A stretch of 64,000 bases of DNA, taken from contig NZ_QGMP01000004.1 in NCBI RefSeq assembly GCF_003259185.1, forward strand, positions 98,823 to 162,822. The letters are read 5' to 3'. The notes below the pieces were generated by a model that was not told the DNA's origin, did no database searches, and was given only the letters and a program-made list of their open reading frames with translations. A program made the translations under genes and the position numbers. Source of the DNA: Isoalcanivorax indicus. GTDB lineage: Bacteria; Pseudomonadota; Gammaproteobacteria; Pseudomonadales; Alcanivoracaceae. Shown here piece by piece: positions 19,950 to 30,251 of this stretch. The first letter of the stretch is position 1. Each line of letters begins with the position of its first letter.

Positions 19950-20585
19950 TCAGGCCTTCGCCTTCACTGCCGGGCGCACGATCACGTCGGCACCGGTGGC
20001 GCCGGGCACAGCGCCCTTGACCAGCAGCAGATTCTTTTCGGCATCAACGCGCACCACTTCCAGATTCTGGACGGTGACGCGCTCAGCACCCATGTGACCA
20101 GCCATCTTCTTGCCCTTGAACACGCGACCCGGGGTCTGGTTCTGGCCGATGGAGCCCGGAGCACGGTGGGACAAGGAGTTACCGTGCGTGGCATCCTGGG
20201 TGCGGAAGTTCCAGCGCTTGACCACGCCCTGGAAGCCCTTACCCTTGGAAATGCCTGTCACATCAATAATCTGACCCGGCTCGAAGATCTCAACAGAGAT
20301 CTCGCCACCAGCAGCCAGCTCACCCGGCTCAGCACGGAATTCCCAGATGCCACGACCAGCCTCGACACCCGCTTTCGCGAAATGCCCGGCCGCCGGACGG
20401 GTAACCCGACTTGCACGACGCTCGCCAGTGGTGACCTGCACCCCCTGATAACCGTCTGTCTCTTCGGTTCTGATCTGGGTGATCCGGTTAGGAGTCACCT
20501 CGATAACGGTAACCGGAATGCTGGTGCCATCTTCGCTGAACACCCGGGTCATTCCGCATTTCCGACCGACTACACCAATAGCCAT
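19950..20585 (-). CDS. rplC: 50S ribosomal protein uL3
   Basis: 211 residues. Starts [20 protein letters not shown]; the segment reaching to the peptidyl-transferase centre is [20 protein letters not shown], containing the Gln that PrmB methylates in E. coli. With L24 it initiates 50S assembly. Gap 44 bases after rpsJ. Confidence 0.98.
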   Translation of the reverse strand: MAIGVVGRKCGMTRVFSEDGTSIPVTVIEVTPNRITQIRTEETDGYQGVQVTTGERRASRVTRPAAGHFAKAGVEAGRGIWEFRAEPGELAAGGEISVEIFEPGQIIDVTGISKGKGFQGVVKRWNFRTQDATHGNSLSHRAPGSIGQNQTPGRVFKGKKMAGHMGAERVTVQNLEVVRVDAEKNLLLVKGAVPGATGADVIVRPAVKAKA

Positions 20586-20629
20586 TGTCTACCTCTTCAC
20601 AACCTGCCACGCCTGCGCGCAGCGTGCCG

Positions 20630-20941
20630 TTATCCCAGGCTGATCTGCACGTCCACGCCAGCAGCCAGATCCAGCTTCATCAGCGCGTCTACGGTCTTGT
20701 CCGTAGGCTCGACGATGTCCACCAGGCGCTTGTGGGTGCGAATCTCGTACTGATCCCGCGCATCCTTGTTCACATGCGGAGAGACCAGCACCGTAAACTT
20801 TTCCTTGCGCGTCGGCAGGGGAATAGGCCCCTGGACCTGCGCGCCGGTCCGCTTTGCCGTATCCACGATCTCCTGGGCAGATTGATCGATCAGACGATGA
20901 TCAAACGCCTTGAGACGGATTCGGATTCGTTGGTTAGCCAT
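20630..20941 (-). CDS. rpsJ: 30S ribosomal protein uS10 (NusE)
   Basis: 103 residues: [20 protein letters not shown], then [20 protein letters not shown], all diagnostic. S10 has a second role as NusE, pairing with NusB in antitermination and bridging NusG to the ribosome. It opens the S10 operon and is preceded by a promoter and a leader of about 190 bases. Confidence 0.98.
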   Translation of the reverse strand: MANQRIRIRLKAFDHRLIDQSAQEIVDTAKRTGAQVQGPIPLPTRKEKFTVLVSPHVNKDARDQYEIRTHKRLVDIVEPTDKTVDALMKLDLAAGVDVQISLG

Positions 20942-20983
20942 AGCTAACTAGCTCCAGACTGTTCAAACCATGCTTCAGATGGC

Positions 20984-21021
20984 AAAAAACCCGCCCGCCC
21001 TTCCTTTCTGGAGGCGGTGGG
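20984..21021 (-). promoter_or_regulatory. S10-operon leader hairpin with T-run (attenuator-like)
   Basis: On the minus strand a GC-rich stem (CCCACCGCC pairing with GGCGGGCGGG, one mismatch and one bulge) is followed by six T (20984-20989), about 42 bases before rpsJ. The E. coli S10 leader has a comparable hairpin with T-run at which L4 causes attenuation. By position and shape this is a candidate L4-controlled attenuator. Function is inferred. Confidence 0.55.
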
Positions 21022-21136
21022 TGGCAAATCAGTCCCGGGAACGATGCCCCGGTTGTTCTCGCCCTTCCAACCTGGAAGGTGCCGTTACCGGCGCGGAACC
21101 CGCTTACTAGGCAGAAGTCCCGACGAGAGGGCGCGA

Positions 21137-21165
21137 ATTATATAGAGAAAGAAAGGCCGGGGCAA
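21137..21165 (-). promoter_or_regulatory. S10-operon promoter
   Basis: Minus strand TTGCCC (21160-21165), 17 bp, TATAAT (21137-21142). The -10 is perfect. The -35 lies inside the terminator hairpin of the upstream tuf gene, so terminator and promoter are interleaved. Confidence 0.7.
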
Positions 21166-21175
21166 TGCCCCGGCC
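21151..21175 (-). terminator. Rho-independent terminator of tuf (first copy)
   Basis: Stem GGCCGGGGC / GCCCCGGCC (21155-21163, 21167-21175), 3-base loop. On the minus strand it is followed by TTTCTTTCTC. Placed 20 bases after the tuf stop. Confidence 0.8.
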
Positions 21176-21195
21176 AAACTTTCGTCCAGATTCGC

Positions 21196-22389
21196 TTACT
21201 CGAGGATCTTGGCCACCACGCCAGCACCCACGGTACGGCCACCTTCGCGAATCGCGAAGCGCAGACCTTCTTCCATGGCGATCGGCGCGATCAGCTTCAC
21301 CGTCATCTTCACGTTGTCGCCCGGCATGACCATCTCTACGCCTTCCGGCAGGTCACACGCACCCGTCACGTCCGTCGTACGGAAGTAGAACTGCGGGCGA
21401 TAGCCGTTGAAGAACGGGGTATGACGACCGCCTTCTTCCTTGCTCAGCACGTATACTTCGGCTTCGAAACCGGTGTGCGGCTTGATCGTGCCCGGCTTCG
21501 ACAGCACCTGGCCACGCTCAACGTCGTCACGCTTGGTGCCACGCAGCAGCACGCCCACGTTCTCGCCCGCACGACCTTCGTCCAGCAGCTTGCGGAACAT
21601 CTCAACGCCAGTACAGGTCGTCTTGACGGTGTCCTTGATGCCGACGATTTCCACTTCCTCGCCCACTTTCACCACGCCGCGCTCTACACGACCGGTCACC
21701 ACGGTACCGCGACCAGAGATCGAGAACACGTCTTCGATCGGCATCAGGAAGGCGCCGTCGATGGCACGCTCCGGCTCAGGAATGTACTCGTCCAGGGTCT
21801 CTACCAGCTTCTGGACCGCCGGGGCGCCAATCTCGGACTGGTCACCTTCCAGCGCCTTCAGGGCAGAACCCTTGATGATCGGGGTGTCGTCGCCCGGGAA
21901 GTCGTAGGCGCTCAGCAGCTCACGCACTTCCATCTCAACCAGTTCCAGCAGCTCTTCGTCGTCTACCATGTCGGCCTTGTTCAGGAACACGACAATGTAG
22001 GGAACGCCAACCTGACGGGACAGCAGGATGTGCTCGCGGGTCTGCGGCATCGGGCCATCGGCAGCCGATACCACCAGAATCGCGCCGTCCATCTGCGCCG
22101 CACCGGTGATCATGTTCTTCACGTAATCAGCGTGACCCGGGCAGTCAACGTGCGCGTAGTGGCGCGTCGGGGAGTCGTACTCAACGTGAGAGGTAGCGAT
22201 GGTAATACCGCGGGCACGCTCTTCCGGAGCGTTGTCGATCTGGTCGAACGCACGCGCTTCGCCAGTACCGAACGCTTCGTGACAGACCTTCGTCAGGGCT
22301 GCCGTCAGCGTGGTCTTGCCATGGTCAACGTGACCAATGGTGCCTACGTTCAAATGCGGTTTGCTACGTTCAAACTTTGCCTTTGCCAC
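21196..22389 (-). CDS. tufA: Elongation factor Tu (first copy, str operon)
   Basis: 397 residues. GTPase that delivers aminoacyl-tRNA to the ribosome. GTPase motifs: P-loop GHVDHGKT at 19-26, DCPGHADY and NKADM; domains 2 and 3 follow, ending [11 protein letters not shown]. The protein is identical to the second copy at 38148-39341, and by eye the genes differ at only four silent positions, evidence of gene conversion. It lies 59 bases after fusA and ends at a terminator (21151). Confidence 0.99.
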   Translation of the reverse strand: MAKAKFERSKPHLNVGTIGHVDHGKTTLTAALTKVCHEAFGTGEARAFDQIDNAPEERARGITIATSHVEYDSPTRHYAHVDCPGHADYVKNMITGAAQMDGAILVVSAADGPMPQTREHILLSRQVGVPYIVVFLNKADMVDDEELLELVEMEVRELLSAYDFPGDDTPIIKGSALKALEGDQSEIGAPAVQKLVETLDEYIPEPERAIDGAFLMPIEDVFSISGRGTVVTGRVERGVVKVGEEVEIVGIKDTVKTTCTGVEMFRKLLDEGRAGENVGVLLRGTKRDDVERGQVLSKPGTIKPHTGFEAEVYVLSKEEGGRHTPFFNGYRPQFYFRTTDVTGACDLPEGVEMVMPGDNVKMTVKLIAPIAMEEGLRFAIREGGRTVGAGVVAKILE

Positions 22390-22439
22390 GATCTGTATCC
22401 TCTTCGACTCAAGTCTTGTCCAAATTCAGTGAGGGTGAA

Positions 22440-22460
22440 GCCCGGGGATCAACCCCGGGC
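22440..22460 (-). other. Hairpin spanning the fusA stop codon
   Basis: Perfect 8-bp stem GCCCGGGG / CCCCGGGC with a five-base loop that contains the fusA TGA stop (22449-22451). No T-run follows on the minus strand, so it is more likely an mRNA 3' structure or processing point between fusA and tuf than a terminator. Confidence 0.5.
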
Positions 22461-24551
22461 CTTGATCACCTGCTCTGCCACGTTGTTCGGTGCTTCCGCA
22501 TAGCGGATGAACTCCATGCTGTAGGTCGCACGGCCCTGGGAAGCCGAACGCAGCGATGTGGAGTAGCCGAACATCTCCGCCAGAGGCACTTCTGCACGCA
22601 CCTGCTTGATGCCGCCATGCAGATCTTCCATGCCCTGAACGATGCCACGGCGACGGTTCAGGTCACCCATGATGTCGCCCATGTAGTCTTCCGGTGTCTC
22701 TACCTCGACCTTCATCATCGGCTCGAGCAGCACGATGCCAGCACCGCGCGCACCTTCACGCACCGCCAGTGCACCGGCCATACGGAAGGCGTTCTCGTTG
22801 GAATCCACCTCGTGGTAGGAACCATCGTAGAGGACCGCTTTCACGCCCAGCACCGGGAAGCCTGCCAGCACACCAGACTGCAGCTGCTCGCGAATACCCT
22901 TCTCGATAGCACCGAAGTATTCCTTCGGCACCACACCACCGTGAATTTCTTCGGCGAAGATGAAGGCGTCTTCAGAGTCCGCACCCAGCGGCTCGAAGCG
23001 CACCCGCACATGACCGTACTGACCACGACCACCCGACTGCTTGACGAACTTGCCTTCCGCCTCGACAGACTTGGTGATGGTTTCGCGATAAGCCACCTGC
23101 GGCGCACCAATATTGGCTTCTACGTTGAACTCGCGCTTCATGCGGTCAACGATGATCTCCAGGTGCAGCTCACCCATACCGGAAATGATGGTCTGCCCGG
23201 ATTCTTCGTCGGTGCGCACGCGGAAGGACGGATCTTCCTGAGCCAGACGGCTCAGTGCCAGACCCATCTTTTCCTGGTCTGCCTTGGACTTCGGCTCCAC
23301 GGCCACAGAAATCACCGGCTCCGGGAACTCCATACGCTCGAGAATGATCGGCTTGTCGAGCGCACACAGGGTTTCACCGGTGGTGACGTCTTTCATGCCC
23401 ACGCAGGCGCAGATATCGCCCGCACGGACTTCCTTGATCTCTTCACGGCTGTTGGCGTGCATCTGCAGCAGACGACCCACGCGCTCCTTCTTGTCCTTGG
23501 TGGCATTAAGCACCGTATCACCCGAGGACAGAACACCGGAGTAGCAGCGAATGAACGTCAGCGAGCCCACAAACGGGTCGGTGGCAATCTTGAACGCCAG
23601 AGCAGAGAACGGCTCGTTGTCCGAGGAATGACGCTCGGCCGGCTCACCGTTGAGCAGCTCACCACGGATGGATTCAACATCATCCGGGGCCGGCATGTAG
23701 CGCACGACCGCATCCAGCAGCGCCTGCACACCCTTGTTCTTGAAAGCCGTACCACAGAACGCCGGAATGATCTCACCCGCCAGCACGCGACCGCGCAACG
23801 CCTTGTAGATCTCTTCCGGGGTCAGCTCTTCGCCGCCGAGGTACTTTTCCATCATCTCTTCGTCAGACTCGGCAGCGCTCTCGACCAGCTTCTCGCGGTA
23901 CTCCGCAACCTGGTCAGCCATCTCTGCCGGCGGCTCCTTCAGATCGAAGGTCACACCCATGTCTTCTTCGTTCCAGTACACCGCTTCCATGGTGACCAGG
24001 TCGACGATGCCCTTGAAGTTCTCTTCCTGACCGATCGGCAGCTGCATGACCACCGGATTGGCCGCCAGGCGAGTCTTCATCTGCTCAACAACACGCAGGA
24101 AGTTGGCGCCAGTGCGGTCCATCTTGTTGACGAACGCCAGACGCGGCACCTGGTACTTGTTGGCCTGACGCCATACGGTCTCGGACTGCGGCTGTACACC
24201 GCCCACAGCGCAGTACACCATCACCGCACCGTCCAGTACACGCATGGAGCGCTCCACCTCAATGGTGAAATCCACGTGCCCGGGGGTGTCGATGATATTG
24301 ATGCGGTGCTCGTCAAACTGCTTGGCCATGCCACTCCAGAAGCAGGTCGTGGCCGCAGAGGTAATGGTGATACCCCGCTCCTGTTCCTGTTCCATCCAGT
24401 CCATGGTGGCCGCGCCATCATGCACTTCACCGATCTTGTGGGATACGCCTGTGTAGAACAGGATCCGCTCGGTGGTGGTGGTCTTGCCAGCGTCAATGTG
24501 AGCGCTGATACCGATATTTCTGTAGCGATTCAGAGGAGTCTTGCGTGCCAC
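22449..24551 (-). CDS. fusA: Elongation factor G
   Basis: 700 residues. Translocation GTPase, also used with RRF in ribosome recycling. P-loop AHIDAGKT at 17-24, switch [22 protein letters not shown] and NKMDRTGA; domains III-V follow, ending AEQVIKARG. Only one fusA is visible. It is preceded by a strong hairpin terminator (24582-24608) between rpsG and itself, so expression depends on readthrough or a local promoter. Confidence 0.99.
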   Translation of the reverse strand: MARKTPLNRYRNIGISAHIDAGKTTTTERILFYTGVSHKIGEVHDGAATMDWMEQEQERGITITSAATTCFWSGMAKQFDEHRINIIDTPGHVDFTIEVERSMRVLDGAVMVYCAVGGVQPQSETVWRQANKYQVPRLAFVNKMDRTGANFLRVVEQMKTRLAANPVVMQLPIGQEENFKGIVDLVTMEAVYWNEEDMGVTFDLKEPPAEMADQVAEYREKLVESAAESDEEMMEKYLGGEELTPEEIYKALRGRVLAGEIIPAFCGTAFKNKGVQALLDAVVRYMPAPDDVESIRGELLNGEPAERHSSDNEPFSALAFKIATDPFVGSLTFIRCYSGVLSSGDTVLNATKDKKERVGRLLQMHANSREEIKEVRAGDICACVGMKDVTTGETLCALDKPIILERMEFPEPVISVAVEPKSKADQEKMGLALSRLAQEDPSFRVRTDEESGQTIISGMGELHLEIIVDRMKREFNVEANIGAPQVAYRETITKSVEAEGKFVKQSGGRGQYGHVRVRFEPLGADSEDAFIFAEEIHGGVVPKEYFGAIEKGIREQLQSGVLAGFPVLGVKAVLYDGSYHEVDSNENAFRMAGALAVREGARGAGIVLLEPMMKVEVETPEDYMGDIMGDLNRRRGIVQGMEDLHGGIKQVRAEVPLAEMFGYSTSLRSASQGRATYSMEFIRYAEAPNNVAEQVIKARG

Positions 24552-24581
24552 GTTGCTATCCTCGCGTCATGCTGCGAATTC

Positions 24582-24608
24582 AAAAACCGGCCTGACATCA
24601 GGCCGGTT
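24582..24608 (-). terminator. Internal terminator/attenuator between rpsG and fusA
   Basis: Perfect 10-bp stem AACCGGCCTG / CAGGCCGGTT (24585-24594, 24599-24608), loop of four, followed on the minus strand by five T. It has all the marks of a rho-independent terminator, yet lies in the 73-base gap inside the str operon. Confidence 0.75.
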
Positions 24609-24624
24609 ACAAAGATGGAGCCGA

Positions 24625-25095
24625 TCAGAAACGGTAGTGCGAGAACGCCTTGTTGGCTTCCGCCATACGGTGCACGTCTTCACGCTTCTTGATGGCGGAG
24701 CCCTTGCCGTCAGCGGCATCCAGGATCTCGCCTGCCAGGCGAGCCGCCATGCTCTTCTCGCCACGCTTGCGGGCGGAATCCACCAGCCAGCGCATGGCCA
24801 GCGCGGTACGGCGGCTCGGCCGCACTTCTACCGGCACCTGGTAGGTAGCACCGCCCACACGGCGGGACTTCACTTCCACCATCGGGCGAATGGCGTCGAG
24901 GGCCTTCTCGAAGAATTCCAGCGGCTCGGCTTTCTTGCGCTCTTCCACCACGTCCAGGGCACCGTATACGATGCGCTCGGCCACCGACTTCTTGCCGGAT
25001 TCCATAACGTGGTTGATGAACTTGGCCAGCAGCTGACTTCCGAACTTCGGATCAGGCAGGATTTCACGTTTTGCTGCGACGCGTCTTCTTGGCAT
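24625..25095 (-). CDS. rpsG: 30S ribosomal protein uS7
   Basis: 156 residues. Starts [20 protein letters not shown], the S7 signature, with the beta-hairpin region [20 protein letters not shown] that reaches the E site. S7 nucleates the 30S head and in E. coli represses the str operon by binding the rpsL-rpsG spacer. Here that spacer is unusually long (275 bases). Confidence 0.98.
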   Translation of the reverse strand: MPRRRVAAKREILPDPKFGSQLLAKFINHVMESGKKSVAERIVYGALDVVEERKKAEPLEFFEKALDAIRPMVEVKSRRVGGATYQVPVEVRPSRRTALAMRWLVDSARKRGEKSMAARLAGEILDAADGKGSAIKKREDVHRMAEANKAFSHYRF

Positions 25096-25370
25096 CGGAT
25101 GTGTTCCTCATACACCCCCGCAGGGCGGGGAAGGCTTCAGGGTTAACCGGGACCGTGTGCTCTGGGAGACCACCGCCCGACCTTACTCATCCCGCCGCAA
25201 GCCTCTGGCTCACGGTAGTCTGAACGGGGCACCTGCCCCACGCCGGATTTACCGGCGCTTCTTACCAATGCGCCGCAGGGCGCCTGAGCGCACTGCGGCA
25301 GCAAATTCGGGCTCTCACCCGTGCTACGGACGCCTCACGATGACGCCGCAGCAAAGCGTTGCCAGCGACC
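25096..25370. other. Long rpsL-rpsG spacer, no gene seen
   Basis: 275 bases between rpsL and rpsG. No credible reading frame. It is GC-rich and could fold extensively; in E. coli the equivalent ~100-base spacer is the S7 repressor site. I could not define the S7-binding structure by eye. Confidence 0.4.
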
Positions 25371-25745
25371 TTACTTCTTCGGACGCTTGGCGCCGTACTT
25401 GGAGCGGCGCTGCTGGCGACCATTCACGCCGGCGGTGTCCAGGGTGCCGCGCACGGTGTGATAACGCACACCGGGCAGATCCTTTACACGACCGCCGCGG
25501 ATCAGTACCACGGAGTGCTCCTGCAGGTTATGACCTTCACCACCAATGTAGGAGGTGACTTCATAGCCATTGGTCAGGCGCACACGGCAGACCTTGCGCA
25601 GGGCCGAGTTCGGCTTCTTCGGGGTCGTGGTATACACCCGGGTGCATACGCCGCGACGCTGGGGGTTGCCCTGAAGGGCCACCGAATCACTTTTTTCGAC
25701 CTTGCTCTTGCGCGGTTTGCGCACCAGCTGGTTAACGGTTGCCAT
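25371..25745 (-). CDS. rpsL: 30S ribosomal protein uS12
   Basis: 124 residues. Decoding-centre protein. Lys43 ([12 protein letters not shown]) and Lys88 ([13 protein letters not shown]) are the wild-type residues whose change gives streptomycin resistance, so the allele looks streptomycin-sensitive. Asp89 is the residue modified by RimO in relatives. First gene of the str operon, with a strong promoter upstream at 25827-25855. Confidence 0.98.
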   Translation of the reverse strand: MATVNQLVRKPRKSKVEKSDSVALQGNPQRRGVCTRVYTTTPKKPNSALRKVCRVRLTNGYEVTSYIGGEGHNLQEHSVVLIRGGRVKDLPGVRYHTVRGTLDTAGVNGRQQRRSKYGAKRPKK

Positions 25746-25826
25746 GAAAACTAACGCTCCACGCTTACAATACTGTGACGATGACCGGACAAGCCCCAGG
25801 GGAATCCGCCATCCAAAGGGGAGCGA

Positions 25827-25855
25827 ATTCTAGGAACGACCCCGCCGCAAGTCAA
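25827..25855 (-). promoter_or_regulatory. str-operon promoter upstream of rpsL
   Basis: Minus strand TTGACT (25850-25855), exactly 17 bp, TAGAAT (25827-25832): five of six matches at each element. The start site would be near 25820, giving a leader of about 75 bases. The -35 lies in the loop of a perfect 9-bp inverted repeat (25840-25864). Confidence 0.8.
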
Positions 25856-25864
25856 GCGGCGGGG
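25840..25864. repeat. Perfect inverted repeat enclosing the rpsL -35 element
   Basis: CCCCGCCGC and GCGGCGGGG (25840-25848, 25856-25864) with a 7-base loop that carries most of the TTGACT box. As RNA from rpoC readthrough it would make a strong hairpin, but no T-run follows. Confidence 0.7.
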
Positions 25865-25876
25865 GATCGGGTCTCT

Positions 25877-25955
25877 CATTTTTCCGGCTGAAGCCGGGCA
25901 TTTTCCGACCGGAGCCGGGCTGATTCCGCCCTCCGGCCGGGTATTCCCGGCCGGA
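25877..25955. repeat. Clustered GC hairpins after rpoC
   Basis: Just after the rpoC stop lies TCCGGCCGGG-N4-CCCGGCCGGA (25932-25955), a perfect 10-bp stem, followed on the minus strand by two shorter related imperfect repeats of the form CCGG(N)CCGG with intervening TTTTCC (to 25879). The first is probably the 3' end structure of the rpoBC message; the group may be a small repeat family. Confidence 0.55.
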
Positions 25956-25965
25956 GAGACGGTCA

Positions 25966-28900
25966 TTACTCGTCCGAAGAGCTCAGCGCTTCAGACAGGG
26001 CCTGCTCCACCTCGTCCATGGTGGGCGCTTCCGGCGCACGACCGAGGTCACGCTGGCGGCGGCGCTCCATGTGGTAGGCGTAGCCCGTGCCGGCAGGGAT
26101 CAGACGGCCCACCACCACGTTCTCTTTCAGGCCACGCAGGTCGTCTTCCTTGCCGGTTACTGCCGCTTCCGTCAGCACCCGGGTGGTCTCCTGGAAGGAG
26201 GCCGCAGAGATAAACGACTCGGTGGCCAGCGAGGCCTTGGTGATGCCCAGCAGCAACCGGTCAAAGCGCGGCAGCATCTTGTCGCTGGCCTTGAGGCGGT
26301 CCATCTCGTTGAGCACCCGTGACAGCTCCACCTGCTCGCCCTTGATGAAGCCGGACTCGCCCTGCTCGGTGATTTCCACCTTGCGCAGCATCTGGCGGAT
26401 GATCACCTCGATGTGCTTGTCGTTGATCTTCACGCCCTGCAGACGGTAAACCTCCTGCACCTCGTTGACGATATAGCGCGCCAACTCGGTCTGGCCCAGC
26501 AAACGCAGGATGTCGTGCGGATTGAGCGGGCCATCGGAAACGACCTCACCCTTCTCCACATGCTCACCCTCGAACACGTTCAGCTGGCGCCACTTCGGAA
26601 TCAGTTCCTCGTGGGCATCGCCGCCGTCGTCCGGCGTGATCACCAGGCGCACCTTGCCTTTGGTCTCCTTGCCGAAGGACACCATGCCGGTCTTCTCCGC
26701 CAGAATGGCGGCTTCCTTCGGCTGGCGCGCTTCGAACAGGTCGGCCACGCGCGGCAGACCACCGGTGATATCGCGGGTCTTGGAGGATTCCTGCGGAATC
26801 CGCGCGATCACGTCACCGATCTGGATCATGGCGCCGTCTTTCAGGCCGGTCAGCGAACCTGCGGGCAGGAAGTACTGCGCCGGGGTATCGGTGTTCGGCA
26901 TGTTCACCGGCTTGCCCTTGGCATCCAGCACGCGGATGACCGGGCGCAGATCCTTGCCGGCAGACGGGCGGTCCTTGGCATCGATCATCTCGATGGTGGT
27001 CAGGCCGGTCAGTTCGTCGGTCTGGTAGTTGACAGTAATGCCCTCTTCCATATCGCCGAACTGGATCTTGCCCTCTACCTCGGCAATGATCGGGTGGGTG
27101 TGCGGATCCCAGGTCGCTGCGACCTGACCACCATCCACCTTGTCACCTTCCTTCGCGGTAATCAGGGCGCCGTAGGGCACCTTGTAGCGCTCGCGCTCAC
27201 GGCCCAGCTCATCGGCCACGGCCAGCTCACCGGAGCGAGACACCGCCACCAGGCCATCCTTGTGCGCAACAGTCTTGATGTTGTGCAGACGGATGGTGCC
27301 GCCGTGCTTGATCTGGATGCTGGACACCGCAGAGGCCCGGCTCGCCGCACCACCAATGTGGAACGTCCGCATGGTCAGCTGGGTACCCGGCTCACCGATG
27401 GACTGGGCAGCAATAACGCCCACGGCCTCACCAATATTGATCTGGTGGCCACGCGCCAGGTCACGGCCATAGCACTTGGCACAGACGCCGAAGCGGGTGT
27501 CACAACTGATCGGCGAGCGCACCAGCACTTCGTCGACGGCGTTGTTTTCCAGGATATCCACCCAGTTTTCATCCAGCAGGGTACCCGCCGGCGCCAGCAC
27601 CTCATCGGTGCCGGGCTTGATGACATCACGGGCAACAACACGGCCCAGCACCCGCTCGCGCAACGGCTCGACCACGTCACCGCCTTCGATCAGCGGCGTC
27701 ATCAGTACACCATTCTCGGTACCGCAATCTTCCTCGGTCACCACCAGATCCTGAGCCACGTCTACCAGACGACGGGTCAGGTAACCGGAGTTCGCAGTCT
27801 TCAGTGCGGTATCCGCCAGACCTTTCCGCGCCCCGTGGGTCGAGATGAAGTACTGGAGTACGTTCAGACCTTCACGGAAGTTGGACGTGATCGGCGTTTC
27901 GATGATGGAGCCGTCCGGCTTGGCCATCAGGCCACGCATACCCGCCAGCTGGCGAATCTGTGCCGGGGAGCCCCGGGCACCGGAGTCAGCCATCATCCAG
28001 ATCGAGTTGAAGGAGCTCTGCTGCTCTTCCTCACCATCGCGGTTGATGACGGTCTCGCTCTTGAGGTTGTCCATCATCGCCTTGGCGATCTGGTCATTGG
28101 TACGCGACCAGATATCCACCACCTTGTTGTAACGCTCGCCGCGCGTCACCAGACCGGAAGCGAACTGCTCCTCGATCTCGTGCACCTCTTCCTCGGCTGC
28201 GGCCAGGATGGTGACCTTCTCGTCCGGGATGACCATATCCTCGATACCGACAGAGGAACCCGAATAGGTCGCCTCACGGAAGCCGAGATACATCAGCTGG
28301 TCAGCGAAAATACAGGTCTGCTTGGTGCCCAGGATACGGTAGCACTGGTTCAGCAGACGCGAGATCGCTTTCTTGGTCATCGCCTGGTTGACGGACTCGA
28401 AGGACAGCCCTTCCGGCACGATATCCCACAGCTTGCAACGACCCGGTGTGGTTTCCGCCACGTAGGTGCGCGCGGTCTCGTTGCCGTACTGGTCGCGGAC
28501 CTTCTCGCTGACACGCACCTTGATGCGCGCGTGCAGGTGCACAGCCTTGTTGCCCAGTGCGCGGCTGACTTCACGGGTATCAGTGAAGAACATGCCCTCG
28601 CCCTGCGCGTTCACGCGCTCGCGGCTGATGTAGTACAGGCCCAGCACCACGTCCTGCGTCGGCACGATGATCGGTTCACCGCTGGCGGGCGACAGGATGT
28701 TGTTGGTGGACATCATCAGCGCACGGGCTTCGAGCTGGGCTTCCAGGGTCAGCGGTACGTGTACCGCCATCTGGTCACCGTCAAAGTCGGCGTTGAAGGC
28801 CGCACACACCAGCGGGTGCAGCTGGATCGCCTTGCCTTCGATCAGTACCGGCTCGAACGCCTGGATACCCAGACGGTGCAGGGTCGGGGCGCGGTTCAGC

Positions 28901-30165
28901 AGTACCGGGTGCTCGCGAATCACCTCGGCGAGGATATCCCACACCTCAGCGGTTTCGCGCTCGACCATCTTCTTGGCCGCCTTGATGGTGGTGGCCAGGC
29001 CACGCCCTTCCAGCTTGGCGAAGATGAACGGCTTGAACAGCTCCAGCGCCATTTTCTTCGGCAGACCGCACTCGTGCAGCTTCAGGGTCGGACCTACCAC
29101 GATCACGGAACGACCGGAGTAATCGACCCGCTTGCCGAGCAGGTTCTGACGGAAACGACCCTGCTTGCCCTTGATCATGTCGGCCAGGGACTTCAGCGGG
29201 CGCTTGTTGGAGCCGGTAATGGCGCGGCCACGACGGCCGTTGTCCAGCAGTGCGTCCACGGATTCCTGCAGCATGCGCTTTTCGTTGCGCACGATGATAT
29301 CCGGCGCAGACAGGTCCAGCAGACGCTTGAGGCGGTTGTTGCGGTTGATCACGCGGCGATACAGATCGTTCAGATCCGAGGTCGCGAAGCGGCCACCGTC
29401 CAGCGGCACCAGCGGACGCAGGTCCGGCGGCAGCACGGGCAGCACCGTCATGATCATCCACTCGGGACGGTTACCGGAGGCCTGGAAGGCTTCCATCAGC
29501 TTCAGACGCTTGGACAGCTTCTTCAGCTTGGTGTCAGAACCGGTGGATTCCACTTCCTGGCGCAGATCGGCAATGTCCTGTTCCAGATCCAGATCGGCCA
29601 GCAGCTGCTGTACGGCTTCAGCACCCATGCGGGCGTCGAACTCGTCACCGAACTGCTCCAGCGCCTCGAAGTATTCTTCGTCGGTCAGCAGCTGACCTTT
29701 TTCCAGGCTGGTCATGCCAGGCTCGACCACGACGAAGGATTCGAAGTACAGGACCCGCTCGATATCACGCAGGGTCATGTCCAGCATCAGACCGATACGG
29801 GACGGCAGCGACTTCAGGAACCAGATGTGTGCCACCGGGCTCGCCAGCTCGATGTGACCCATGCGCTCACGGCGCACCTTGGAGAGAGTGACTTCCACGC
29901 CACACTTCTCACAGATCACGCCACGATGCTTGAGGCGCTTGTATTTGCCGCACAGGCACTCATAGTCCTTGATCGGACCAAAGATGCGGGCACAGAACAG
30001 CCCATCACGCTCCGGCTTGAACGTCCGGTAGTTGATGGTCTCGGGCTTCTTGACCTCGCCAAAGGACCAGGAACGAATCAGGTCGGGCGGCGCCAGACCA
30101 ATCTTGAGTTTGTCAAACTCAGTGACTTGTCCCTGACTTTTCAGAAGATTCAGCAAGTCTTTCAA
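25966..30165 (-). CDS. rpoC: RNA polymerase beta-prime subunit
   Basis: 1399 residues, near the E. coli 1407. The zinc ribbon Cys70, Cys72, Cys85 and Cys88 (ECLCG, CEKC) is intact. The catalytic Mg motif [12 protein letters not shown] lies at about residue 460, and the second zinc site involves EEDCGTENG and [19 protein letters not shown]. It ends in an acidic tail ([13 protein letters not shown]). Carries the active site of RNA polymerase with rpoB, 86 bases upstream. The spacer to the str operon holds hairpins and the rpsL promoter. Confidence 0.99.
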   Translation of the reverse strand: MKDLLNLLKSQGQVTEFDKLKIGLAPPDLIRSWSFGEVKKPETINYRTFKPERDGLFCARIFGPIKDYECLCGKYKRLKHRGVICEKCGVEVTLSKVRRERMGHIELASPVAHIWFLKSLPSRIGLMLDMTLRDIERVLYFESFVVVEPGMTSLEKGQLLTDEEYFEALEQFGDEFDARMGAEAVQQLLADLDLEQDIADLRQEVESTGSDTKLKKLSKRLKLMEAFQASGNRPEWMIMTVLPVLPPDLRPLVPLDGGRFATSDLNDLYRRVINRNNRLKRLLDLSAPDIIVRNEKRMLQESVDALLDNGRRGRAITGSNKRPLKSLADMIKGKQGRFRQNLLGKRVDYSGRSVIVVGPTLKLHECGLPKKMALELFKPFIFAKLEGRGLATTIKAAKKMVERETAEVWDILAEVIREHPVLLNRAPTLHRLGIQAFEPVLIEGKAIQLHPLVCAAFNADFDGDQMAVHVPLTLEAQLEARALMMSTNNILSPASGEPIIVPTQDVVLGLYYISRERVNAQGEGMFFTDTREVSRALGNKAVHLHARIKVRVSEKVRDQYGNETARTYVAETTPGRCKLWDIVPEGLSFESVNQAMTKKAISRLLNQCYRILGTKQTCIFADQLMYLGFREATYSGSSVGIEDMVIPDEKVTILAAAEEEVHEIEEQFASGLVTRGERYNKVVDIWSRTNDQIAKAMMDNLKSETVINRDGEEEQQSSFNSIWMMADSGARGSPAQIRQLAGMRGLMAKPDGSIIETPITSNFREGLNVLQYFISTHGARKGLADTALKTANSGYLTRRLVDVAQDLVVTEEDCGTENGVLMTPLIEGGDVVEPLRERVLGRVVARDVIKPGTDEVLAPAGTLLDENWVDILENNAVDEVLVRSPISCDTRFGVCAKCYGRDLARGHQINIGEAVGVIAAQSIGEPGTQLTMRTFHIGGAASRASAVSSIQIKHGGTIRLHNIKTVAHKDGLVAVSRSGELAVADELGRERERYKVPYGALITAKEGDKVDGGQVAATWDPHTHPIIAEVEGKIQFGDMEEGITVNYQTDELTGLTTIEMIDAKDRPSAGKDLRPVIRVLDAKGKPVNMPNTDTPAQYFLPAGSLTGLKDGAMIQIGDVIARIPQESSKTRDITGGLPRVADLFEARQPKEAAILAEKTGMVSFGKETKGKVRLVITPDDGGDAHEELIPKWRQLNVFEGEHVEKGEVVSDGPLNPHDILRLLGQTELARYIVNEVQEVYRLQGVKINDKHIEVIIRQMLRKVEITEQGESGFIKGEQVELSRVLNEMDRLKASDKMLPRFDRLLLGITKASLATESFISAASFQETTRVLTEAAVTGKEDDLRGLKENVVVGRLIPAGTGYAYHMERRRQRDLGRAPEAPTMDEVEQALSEALSSSDE

Positions 30166-30251
30166 GGCCAGTCCTCCAATAGGAGCATTTGCTCGCTACG
30201 CGTTAATCCGGGTGCTGGATGATCCGGTTTCCCTTATTCAGGAAAACCGGA

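Noticed and set aside
26413..30222. 1269-codon open frame on the plus strand antisense to rpoC
   Set aside because: It is the shadow of a GC-rich highly expressed gene; its His/Gln/Leu-rich translation has no domain and no ribosome site. The same applies to long plus-strand frames at 30219-32495, 22377-24692, 55261-58242 and 42385-44676.
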